Assembly: GCA_023131935.1 (NCBI GenBank)
Contig: JAGLYY010000509.1
Coordinates: 1 to 5,127, forward strand
Direction: 5' to 3'
Length of the DNA stretch: 5,127 nucleotides
Origin: Spirochaetales bacterium
GTDB lineage: Bacteria > Spirochaetota > Spirochaetia > JAGLYY01
A program made the translations under genes and the position numbers. Numbering within the stretch: the stretch's first letter is position 1; the number at the start of each line of letters is the position of its first letter. Under the pieces are notes generated by a model. The model searched no databases. It was not told the origin of the DNA and worked only from the letters and a program-made list of their open reading frames with translations. Below are positions 1-5,127 of the stretch, one piece after another.

Positions 1-810
1 TATTCGAGCTGGTCAATTACCTCCCTGGCGTACTATGCTCTTAAGAACAATATCCTTTCAGCCTGTGTTTCCACCTGGTATAAATATGCCAATATTCTTG
101 GCATTACACGATCAACGGCCAGGAACAGAAGAAAAGACAAAAAAACAGGTATCCGTGCTGATGAAGTCAATAAAATCTGGCACATGGATGTTACCGTCTT
201 TAAAACTAGGGATAACGTTAAAGCGTACATCTATATTCTCATGGACAACTTTTCCAGATATATCCTGAACTACCGGGTGAGTACGGAACTACGGGCACAT
301 ACTACATTTGAGATGCTTAAGGAGTCCTATTTCAAACATCTCCATTCAAGTACCCAAAAGCAAGGGTTAGAATTGATTACCCGACCACTCAAGAGTATTG
401 AACATTAGATCGACTATTCCAGATAATGTTTTGAGTGGTCGGGTCCTGAGAATGATAATTCCCTGGTAAACTCATTCGTGGAAAGACAGGATATATCCCT
501 GAAAAGGCTTACCGCTCTCGTTGATATTGATTTTTCCAACAGCATTATTGAATCGTACAACAAACTCTTTAAGTACCGTTTTCTGTATTTGAAACAAATT
601 CCTGATTTAAACTCCCTTGAAAGATACCTTCCACAGGCGATACAGGAGTACAATGAAGTTAGACCCCATTTTGCCCACAAGTATCTTACTCCCAAAGAGG
701 TTTTTGACGGACAGAGAGTTGACCGCAATAAATTCAGGAATCAACTGCGAATAGCCCGGAACATGCGGTTATTGGACAATACACAGACCGGTTGTACAGT
801 CTGTCTGTAA
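1..810 (+). pseudogene. DDE (rve-type) transposase, 5' partial and disrupted
   Basis: Transposases of this superfamily cut and join DNA ends with a D-D-E metal-binding triad. Frame 1 is open from the window edge to a TAG at 406-408, and the same frame resumes after the insert and runs to TAA at 808-810. The first part contains IWHMDVT, whose aspartate at 187-189 is the first catalytic residue, followed by YIYILMDNFSRYIL. The second part reads GPENDNSLVNSF, then NSIIESYNK with the catalytic glutamate at 550-552, then YNEVRPHFAHKYLTPKEVF, the usual end of the domain. Between LELIT and GPENDN the family normally has D-G. Here a 66-base inverted-repeat insert with in-frame TAG (406) and TAA (424) takes its place, so the second catalytic aspartate is lost. 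I see no shift of frame across the insert. The N-terminal helix-turn-helix part is outside the window. I cannot assign the IS family. Confidence 0.85.
379..444. repeat. 66-bp inverted-repeat (MITE-like) insert in the transposase
   Basis: The outer arms acccgaccactcaa (379-392) and ttgagtggtcgggt (431-444) are perfect 14-base inverted repeats. An inner pair, aacatta (401-407) and taatgtt (424-430), continues the stem, leaving an 8-base bulge (393-400) on one side and a 16-base loop (408-423). The whole would fold as a 21-bp bulged hairpin. It falls exactly where the transposase should encode its second catalytic aspartate, and it brings two in-frame stops. No convincing target-site duplication is visible. 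It could be a tiny non-autonomous element, the fused ends of an internally deleted insertion sequence, or a REP-like palindrome. Confidence 0.75.
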
Positions 811-927
811 TAAAAGGAATTCAGTTGGCCCTGATTGAAAGGAAAGTGATGGATATCATAGACTTCCGGTTTGTTTTTCTATTACGGAATTCCCGATTCT
901 ACCCGCAGTCTCTATAGGCGAGCCCTA

Positions 928-941
928 TCCCAATATTGGGA
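928..941. repeat. 14-bp perfect palindrome at the presumed IS end
   Basis: The bases tcccaatattggga are identical on both strands. The palindrome abuts position 942, where homology to the repeat at 2368-2401 begins, so it probably belongs to the end of the insertion sequence or to its target junction. It has no T-run, so I do not call it a terminator. Confidence 0.5.
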
Positions 942-975
942 CTCTTTCTTTTGAAAATGTGCTGTTTGTGGCTCG
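942..975. repeat. Direct repeat, copy A
   Basis: These 34 bases match 2368-2401 with a single mismatch (947 against 2373); the last 28 bases, 948-975, are identical. Both copies have the same orientation. Copy A lies just beyond the operon terminator, and its left edge is cut at the insertion sequence. In copy B the same sequence leads directly into the duplicated Rhs core. Copy A includes the first bases of that core (the codons for E-E), as if it were the start of a further orphan cassette. Confidence 0.85.
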
Positions 976-1028
976 TCGGGTTTCGAAAGAGGTTTGAAAC
1001 ATCACGAATCAGCGGATAGCTGTTATTT

Positions 1029-1058
1029 AAAAGAAAAGCCCTCCGATTTGGGGAGGGC
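1029..1058 (-). terminator. Rho-independent terminator after the CPCC gene
   Basis: Read on the minus strand, a 7-bp G+C-rich stem GCCCTCC/GGAGGGC (arms 1058-1052 and 1044-1038) encloses a 7-base loop and is followed at once by TTTTCTTTT (1037-1029). It begins seven bases after the stop of the CPCC gene. It therefore ends the minus-strand operon. On the plus strand no strong T-run follows the hairpin. Confidence 0.88.
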
Positions 1059-1064
1059 AAGTCT

Positions 1065-1316
1065 TTATTTGATATTCCGTAATTGTTCTTCTATATTCCA
1101 ATCACTTGGTTTCTTGTCAGGAGAAAACCATTTTATTCCCTCATCAATCCATTTTTTCCTGTATGCTTCAAAACTCATTTCTTCACTTCCATCATCGAAC
1201 CCAAATTCAAAACCACAACAATCACAAATGTTATAGGAGGGATTGCCTCCATCATCATATGGAGGTTCGTCTAACTCTGAATACCCACATACGGGACATA
1301 TATATATTTTGCTCAT
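1065..1316 (-). CDS. CPCC-type cysteine-rich protein, candidate immunity protein
   Basis: This 83-residue acidic protein resembles the cysteine-rich CPCC family. It has CPVC at residues 7-10 and CDCC at 31-34, within the family-like runs YICPVCGY, PPYDDGGNPSYNICDCCGFEFG, and a C-terminal part with YRKKWIDEG and WFSPD. The paired cysteines suggest a small zinc-binding fold in the cytoplasm; no signal peptide is present. Start: ATG at 1316 with AGGAG (1328-1324) seven bases upstream, overlapping the stop of the toxin gene, so the two genes are only 10 bases apart and probably translationally coupled. Genes placed directly after an Rhs toxin tip usually encode its immunity protein, so I infer that it neutralises the BECR toxin encoded just upstream. 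The family resemblance is clear; the immunity role is inference from position. Confidence 0.85.
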   Translation of the reverse strand: MSKIYICPVCGYSELDEPPYDDGGNPSYNICDCCGFEFGFDDGSEEMSFEAYRKKWIDEGIKWFSPDKKPSDWNIEEQLRNIK

Positions 1317-1323
1317 TTTTATG

Positions 1324-1328
1324 CTCCT
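1324..1328 (-). promoter_or_regulatory. Ribosome binding site of the CPCC gene
   Basis: AGGAG on the minus strand lies seven bases before the ATG at 1316 and overlaps the TAG stop (1329-1327) of the upstream toxin gene. This fixes the start and suggests coupled translation of toxin and partner. Confidence 0.8.
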
Positions 1329-2481
1329 ATTGCTTTAAGAAATATTCTAATCCGTTAGTAGGTTTGAAAAGTGTCCGAATAATGCCTTCACTTGATTTTA
1401 CAGCAAAATCTCCAGTTGCCTTATCAAAGAACAACATATCACCATTAGCCCTTAACTTTGTAAGAATATTACCACCAGATTGCGAGTTCACTAATTGCTG
1501 AGCACGTTGTAAATATTGAGCTTCAGTTATATTTCCGAACTCATTTCCATGTTTTATAAAATGTTGACTAAGTTTCTGTTGATTTGCAAACCTCGCCGCA
1601 TCACCAGTCGTTCTTCCAAATACGCTTTGAAAACCTCTCTTTATTCCACTAATAGCTCTTTGCAGAAGGCCTTCGGTTTTTGTTGATGCGGTTGCAGTTA
1701 CAACACCCAGCACTTGTACAGCAACATATGCGGCAGCAAGATCATAAGCCGCCTCTGCTGCTCCAGCAGTATTGGAAAGCAATCCTCTTACTATTTTACC
1801 TTGACTATAAAACCAGGCCGCGTCATTCATATGATCAAGGCCGAAATCAAGGTTAAAAGCTTTTTTTACTCCCCATGGGTCACTATTAACGTCCGGTTCT
1901 TTCGGTTTCTCCGGTTCCAGTTCAATTTCTTCCCGATCCTTTCTCTTAAGATCAGTTTCCAAATCATCATCCAATCTTAATCCAGTCGGATCAGTATACC
2001 TAAGCGGATTATTAGCACAATACCCGTACCAATTTAGGCCGTCCTTAATCGGGTCCTCGGTGATGAACCTACCGAGAGTTGGGTCGTACCACCTGGCATT
2101 GAAATAATACAGGCCCGTATCCGGGTCCATCTCCTTGCTGGTGAACTTCGCGAACTCATCGTTAAAGCCGCTTGCACCGGTGGTTTCCCCGAATGGGGTG
2201 TAATCGTTGGACCAGACAATGTCACCGTCAATGTTGGTGGCCGCGATAACACTGCCTAAATGGTCAGTACGCAGGTAGCTGCGGGTGGTTTCTGTTTCGT
2301 TTAGGGTTCCCTCCTCCATGGCGAAAATCTGACCGTTAGCGTAGATGTAGTTGGTAAAGGTCTGTTCCTCTTCCTTTTGAAAATGTGCTGTTTGTGGCTC
2401 GGACACCGAGGAGCGACCTGCGGGTTGATTGCCGGGAAAGCTAACGGATTTCGGAGGGGTTTCACCAGGAGAAATCATCAC
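1327..2481 (-). CDS. Orphan Rhs core with C-terminal BECR-type nuclease toxin
   Basis: This 384-residue frame is a truncated Rhs protein, far shorter than full Rhs proteins, which usually exceed 1000 residues. Residues 1-36 match nothing I recognise. Residues 37-169 duplicate the Rhs core of the upstream gene (about 85% identical by hand comparison), including DHLGSV, GLYYFNARWYDP, GRFITEDP and the terminal DPTGL, after which Rhs toxins are cleaved off. Residues 170-205 are a charged linker. About 235-266 is an Ala-rich hydrophobic stretch. Residues 302-384 resemble BECR-fold (barnase/EndoU/colicin E5-D/RelE-like) ribonucleases: QHFIKHGNEFG at 306-316, ITEAQYL, LRANGD, and TLFKP near the end, with H307, H311, T370 and K373 as candidate catalytic residues. 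Start: GTG 2481 or the adjacent ATG 2478; a stop lies just upstream in frame, and only a weak AAGAAG precedes it. It overlaps the upstream immunity gene by 17-20 bases. Without a repeat barrel it probably acts as a silent cassette for recombination. Confidence 0.83.
   Translation of the reverse strand: MMISPGETPPKSVSFPGNQPAGRSSVSEPQTAHFQKEEEQTFTNYIYANGQIFAMEEGTLNETETTRSYLRTDHLGSVIAATNIDGDIVWSNDYTPFGETTGASGFNDEFAKFTSKEMDPDTGLYYFNARWYDPTLGRFITEDPIKDGLNWYGYCANNPLRYTDPTGLRLDDDLETDLKRKDREEIELEPEKPKEPDVNSDPWGVKKAFNLDFGLDHMNDAAWFYSQGKIVRGLLSNTAGAAEAAYDLAAAYVAVQVLGVVTATASTKTEGLLQRAISGIKRGFQSVFGRTTGDAARFANQQKLSQHFIKHGNEFGNITEAQYLQRAQQLVNSQSGGNILTKLRANGDMLFFDKATGDFAVKSSEGIIRTLFKPTNGLEYFLKQ
1975..2373 (-). 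repeat. Rhs core duplicate, downstream copy
   Basis: This 399-base segment encodes 133 residues that align without gaps to the core at 3580-3978; I count about 20 amino-acid differences. Homology stops abruptly after the DPTGLR codons on one side. On the other it ends at the shared ttcctttt, where direct repeat copy B begins. The length and identity would allow homologous recombination between the two genes. Confidence 0.88.
2368..2401. repeat. Direct repeat, copy B
   Basis: This copy matches 942-975 at 33 of 34 bases, in the same orientation. It forms the junction between the unrelated N-terminal codons of the orphan gene and its Rhs core. Together the two copies bracket the orphan toxin gene, the CPCC gene and the terminator, a span of about 1.4 kb. 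Confidence 0.85.
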
Positions 2482-2866
2482 TTCTTATCTTTAGGTAGAT
2501 TATCTCAGGATAATCGAGCTCATATATTAGATATATTAGTTCAGCCCTATTATATATGTTTCTAGAAAACGAAAGCTCTCCCTCCGTACCAAACTCATCA
2601 CGAAATACGATTATATTTTCAGCTACTTTATATTCGCCAATCATTTTATAATTGTTATTTTGATTATTCAGATCGATAAAGAAGATAATATATCTATCAT
2701 TTACCCTTCCAATCGCTAAATATTGCTGTGTTTCATTGGGATTATTCTCTAAATAATTGTTTTCACAACTCCAAATACCAACAAATTTGTCCATATCGTT
2801 TTCTTCGCAAAATAGCATACCATTGAATATTAGTAACAAGAAAAACGTACTTAATAATCTCTTCAT
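2462..2866 (-). CDS. Small exported protein, candidate immunity to the M23 toxin
   Basis: I do not recognise a named family. With ATG at 2866 it has 134 residues. Residues 1-20 form a signal peptide: KR, a hydrophobic core (LLSTFFLLLIFNGMLF), then C20 followed by EEND. Cleavage by signal peptidase I after C20 is plausible; a lipoprotein is less so, because F at -1 is not a normal lipobox. The mature part starts with KFVGIW, like the G-x-W of lipocalin-type barrels, and then alternates polar and hydrophobic residues as in beta strands. A TTG two codons earlier is also open, but GGTGGAGG (2880-2873) is correctly spaced only for ATG 2866. It starts 20 bases after the toxin stop, the usual immunity position. 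Export fits a toxin that cuts peptidoglycan in the periplasm. The gene is strikingly AT-rich, and its last codons overlap the orphan module, so its native C-terminus may have been changed. Confidence 0.8.
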   Translation of the reverse strand: MKRLLSTFFLLLIFNGMLFCEENDMDKFVGIWSCENNYLENNPNETQQYLAIGRVNDRYIIFFIDLNNQNNNYKMIGEYKVAENIIVFRDEFGTEGELSFSRNIYNRAELIYLIYELDYPEIIYLKIRSDDFSW

Positions 2867-2872
2867 GTGCAA

Positions 2873-2880
2873 CCTCCACC
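2873..2880 (-). promoter_or_regulatory. Ribosome binding site of the exported immunity candidate
   Basis: GGTGGAGG on the minus strand ends six bases before ATG 2866. It would directly abut the alternative TTG at 2872, so it decides the start in favour of the ATG. It lies between the Rhs stop (2887) and the next gene. Confidence 0.8.
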
Positions 2881-2886
2881 TTACTT

Positions 2887-5127
2887 TCAGGGTTGAATAA
2901 ATGATCTCTGTGATCTCGGAATAATTTCATATTTACCATCTTCTACTAATCTTTCTTTATATCTATAGAAATTGGTACCTGAAGGAACTGGCCTATGCGT
3001 ATCTGGATTCAATATGCTTCCATTAGCCCATTCTTCAATATGTATATGTATACCACCAGATATACTGGGATCGTTAATTGTTTTAGGATATGGTGTGATT
3101 TGCGCATTAGGTATATAAAGTGCACCTTCTACCAACTGATTTAAATCAGCCCGATCTGAATGAGTGATTTTTATTTCTCGATCTGTTCCTACTACTTGCA
3201 AAGTAACAGAATATCTAGTCACTCGCAATACTCTTGTGTATAATGGTGTTTGTACATTCGTTCCATTAACACGGTCAATACCTTTATGCATTTTCGATAA
3301 GTAAGTACCATCCTTTAATTGATATCTATTCATTTTTGCCATGAATTCTCCACCTGAAGAAACTGAGGAATTAGGAACAATATCTGCCGATGTATAATCA
3401 GTGTTTCTATTGTATTCCCCCATCAACTCAAGCTGCTTTTGTTCCATTTCTTGAGCTTCACCAATACTTGAAGCATTTTCTATTTTAGGATTATAAGATT
3501 CAATTTCCTTTTGTAAACTCTCAAGATAATCTTCTGTCGAAAAGAAACAATTACCTTGGTTATCCTCAGCAACAACTGCCCTCAATCCCGTCGGATCAAC
3601 ATACTTAAGCGGATTACTCGAACAGTAAGCATACCAATTTAGGCCTGAGCGAATCGGATCGCTGGTGATAAATCTTCCCAGTTCCGGGTCATACCACCTG
3701 GCATTGGAGTAATACAATCCCGTGTCCGGGTCCATCTCCTTGCCGGTAAATTTCGCGAACTCATCATTCAGTTCGCTTGCGCCGGTGGTTTCCCCAAATG
3801 GGGTGTAATCATTTGCCCAGACGATATCGCCGTCAATGTTGGTGGCCGCGACTACACTGCCCAAATGGTCGGTATGCAGGTAGCTGCGGGTGGTTTCTAC
3901 TTCGTTTAAGGTTCCTTCCTCCATGGCGAAAAGTTGACCGTTAGTATAGATGTAGTTGTTAAAGGTCTGTTCTTCTTCCTTTTCCTTATAAATCAGCTTT
4001 CCGGATAGGCTGAAGGCATACCAAGTACTCTGGCTATTCTTCTGCTTTCTTATCCGCAAGCCTTCCGCGTTGTAGCTGTAGGCGGCAGCTTCTTCGCCGT
4101 TCTTGTGGACTTTGGTCAGGCGGTTTAGAAGGTCGTACGAGTATGTCCACCAAGTGCCTTCATGAGCCGGCTCGATGCCGTCGATGCTTCCGGTCGTCGT
4201 GTCCCAATAGTCTGAGCCCACGGTTGGCACCGCGGCGGTCTCTGAGTTAATCAGGATATGAGTACCTTTTGCGATAATGTTACCGTTGGGATCGTAATTA
4301 TAGGCATAGATCCCATCGGTCATCAGTCGGTTTGTATTGGGGTAATAGTGGTACTGCCGTGTTCCGGTTCCTCGGGTGGTGATACTCTCCCGGACGCGGT
4401 TGCCGCCGACGTCGTAGACGTATTCTTCCTCCCTGGTATCGTAAGTGTAAAAAACCCTGATCAAACTGCTGAGACTGTTCTTGAAGGTGGCAACGGTTTC
4501 CGCGGGCACGAAGTTAAAATCCTTATCCCTGTCATCGTAATCTGTTTTAATTTTAATATAGCGTGTTTCTATTGTAGAAACAAGGTGTATTTCAAAGCTG
4601 TCGGTTGGGCCGGTCCCTTTGGTTACCTGCAAATCGGTAACTTCCTGGTAATTCAAATTGTCCGGGCTTATGAATACGCGTATCTGATCTTCAGTGATAC
4701 GGGTTCCGGCGAGTGTGGATGTCAAATCGATCTTTGATACCGGATAAATACCGCCTAAGTCCACGCCGATACTCCGCGCGGAATAATCGAGTTCGGTCAA
4801 AGTCAGATTTGCCACTTCCTCATCTAGGGTGTTGAGGATCTTTTCACCAAAATAGTCTTCATCTCTTATTCCGTAGCGTTCCCCTTCGGTCCCTTCGGTT
4901 TCCACGGTGAACTCACCTTTTAACCAAGCATGGGTCAAACGGTTTTGAACGTCGTAGACATATTGATTGTCGTTGAGGATACGGATGTTATTGGCATCAT
5001 CGTAGGTTATGGCGTAATGTTTTATTTCTCCGGCGGCACTGTCATAATCCATAGCGGTAAGGCGGCCGTTCTTGTCATAATCGAAAATCGTTCCTACGCC
5101 ATTGGCGGCGGTTATTTCTTTCAAGAG
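2887..5127 (-). CDS. Rhs repeat protein with C-terminal M23 peptidase toxin (5' partial)
   Basis: The frame is open to the window edge; the first TTG (5124) is an internal leucine, so the protein starts outside. Residues are counted from that codon (745 to the stop). YD repeats lie at about 10-70 and 225-360 (YDKNGRL, YVYDVQNRLTHAW, YNYDPNGNI, YSYDLLNRLTKV) and build the Rhs barrel. A discoidin-like domain at about 92-205 interrupts them. The Rhs core (383-515) contains DHLGSV, GLYYSNARWYDP, GRFITSDP and DPTGL (510-514); D489 and D510 are the likely autocleavage aspartates. A helical linker (530-572) follows. Residues 595-715 match M23 (LytM-like) zinc endopeptidases: HKGID gives H613 and D617, ITHSD gives H655, and HIH gives H693 and H695, followed by NGSILNP. 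The released tip should cut peptidoglycan cross-bridges in rival cells. The exported protein encoded next is the probable immunity partner. Confidence 0.92.
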   Translation of the reverse strand, partial: LLKEITAANGVGTIFDYDKNGRLTAMDYDSAAGEIKHYAITYDDANNIRILNDNQYVYDVQNRLTHAWLKGEFTVETEGTEGERYGIRDEDYFGEKILNTLDEEVANLTLTELDYSARSIGVDLGGIYPVSKIDLTSTLAGTRITEDQIRVFISPDNLNYQEVTDLQVTKGTGPTDSFEIHLVSTIETRYIKIKTDYDDRDKDFNFVPAETVATFKNSLSSLIRVFYTYDTREEEYVYDVGGNRVRESITTRGTGTRQYHYYPNTNRLMTDGIYAYNYDPNGNIIAKGTHILINSETAAVPTVGSDYWDTTTGSIDGIEPAHEGTWWTYSYDLLNRLTKVHKNGEEAAAYSYNAEGLRIRKQKNSQSTWYAFSLSGKLIYKEKEEEQTFNNYIYTNGQLFAMEEGTLNEVETTRSYLHTDHLGSVVAATNIDGDIVWANDYTPFGETTGASELNDEFAKFTGKEMDPDTGLYYSNARWYDPELGRFITSDPIRSGLNWYAYCSSNPLKYVDPTGLRAVVAEDNQGNCFFSTEDYLESLQKEIESYNPKIENASSIGEAQEMEQKQLELMGEYNRNTDYTSADIVPNSSVSSGGEFMAKMNRYQLKDGTYLSKMHKGIDRVNGTNVQTPLYTRVLRVTRYSVTLQVVGTDREIKITHSDRADLNQLVEGALYIPNAQITPYPKTINDPSISGGIHIHIEEWANGSILNPDTHRPVPSGTNFYRYKERLVEDGKYEIIPRSQRSFIQP
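3580..3978 (-). repeat. Rhs core, upstream copy of the duplicated segment
   Basis: This segment encodes residues 383-515 of the large Rhs protein and aligns without gaps to 1975-2373. Its downstream border coincides with the DPTGLR codons, where the toxin tip changes. Its upstream border lies at the shared ttcctttt (3976-3983). A crossover here would replace the M23 tip and its partner with the BECR tip and the CPCC gene. Confidence 0.88.
4510..4848 (-). other. Discoidin (F5/8 type C)-like domain inserted in the Rhs barrel
   Basis: Residues about 93-205 of the Rhs protein break the YD-repeat pattern. They read like a discoidin-type beta sandwich: ARSIGVDLGGIYPVSKIDL, then QIRVFISPDNLNYQEV, then TRYIKIKTDYDD. 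Such domains usually bind carbohydrate or cell surfaces. The YD repeats resume afterwards (FYTYDTREEEYVYDVGGNRV). The assignment rests on recognised motifs; the ligand and the exact borders are unknown. Confidence 0.65.

Larger units (their letters stand above)
1..941 (+). mobile_element. Partial insertion sequence, right-hand part
   Basis: This segment carries a DDE transposase reading frame followed by about 130 bases of non-coding sequence. The left end and any left terminal repeat lie outside the window. I place the right boundary near 941 because sequence shared with the 2368-2401 repeat begins at 942, so 941/942 looks like a junction. The last bases, 928-941, form a perfect 14-base palindrome (tcccaatattggga), and just before it the arms atagg and cctat (914-928) could form a small hairpin. 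The exact end and the family are inferred, since the partner terminal repeat cannot be seen. Confidence 0.6.

Noticed and set aside
379..444. Integron attC site
   Set aside because: The bulged hairpin resembles one in size, but the arms lack the required RYYYAAC and GTTRRRY core sites at the ends, and no integrase or cassette array is visible.
414..728. 104-codon minus-strand frame
   Set aside because: It is antisense to the transposase, whose DDE motifs clearly mark the plus strand as coding.
1106..1501. 131-codon plus-strand frame
   Set aside because: It is antisense to the CPCC gene and the toxin tip, and is rich in Cys, His and Phe without a pattern, as expected of a shadow frame.
2377..2565. 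Plus-strand small frame beginning MKMCCLWL, with a similar short start in repeat copy A
   Set aside because: The similarity comes from the DNA direct repeat. The two frames diverge right after it and run antisense to real genes.
2800..2866. Lipoprotein signal ending at Cys20 of the exported protein
   Set aside because: MLFC has phenylalanine before the cysteine, outside the usual lipobox even under relaxed rules. An ordinary signal peptide is more likely, although I cannot rule out lipidation.
4258..4737. 159-codon open frame on the plus strand
   Set aside because: It lies wholly antisense to the well-supported Rhs frame in its G+C-rich part, shows no known motifs, and has no sign of its own ribosome site or partner genes.
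1..5127. CRISPR array, tRNA or rRNA
   Set aside because: There is no series of short regularly spaced repeats, no tRNA-like cloverleaf and no conserved rRNA segment that I can see; the repeats present are a single pair and a duplicated coding segment.

Overview
The window holds the 3' part of an Rhs (YD-repeat) polymorphic-toxin locus, all on the minus strand, and a broken insertion sequence on the plus strand at its downstream end. I infer a diderm bacterium, because one predicted immunity protein has an export signal. A spirochaete such as a Treponema relative is my best guess from the style of the Rhs core and the signal peptide, but nothing here proves the lineage.

Reading the minus strand from right to left: (1) 5127-2887 is the C-terminal 746 codons of a large Rhs protein, with its 5' end outside the window. 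It has YD repeats, an inserted discoidin-like domain, a complete Rhs core ending in DPTGL, and a C-terminal M23-type zinc endopeptidase domain with all five expected active-site residues. (2) 2866-2462 is a small exported protein that follows after a strong ribosome binding site; it is the likely immunity protein for the peptidase. (3) 2481-1327 is an orphan second module: a 133-residue duplicate of the same Rhs core, without the repeat barrel, joined to a different tip, a BECR-fold ribonuclease-like toxin. (4) 1316-1065 is a CPCC-type cysteine-rich protein, the likely immunity partner of the second toxin. (5) 1058-1029 is a Rho-independent terminator that closes the operon.

The layout is that of a toxin-switching locus: one expressed full-length Rhs with toxin and immunity gene, followed by a displaced toxin and immunity cassette carrying enough core homology to recombine into the first gene. 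A direct repeat of 34 bp with one mismatch begins the orphan module (2368-2401) and recurs just beyond its terminator (942-975). There it is cut off by the insertion sequence, which suggests a third cassette once followed.

The plus-strand region 1-941 is the right part of an insertion sequence with a DDE (rve-type) transposase. The transposase is interrupted at its second catalytic aspartate by a 66-bp inverted-repeat element with in-frame stops, so it is a pseudogene. No gene-free stretch exceeds 300 bases; the longest, 811-1064, holds the insertion-sequence end, the repeat and the terminator.
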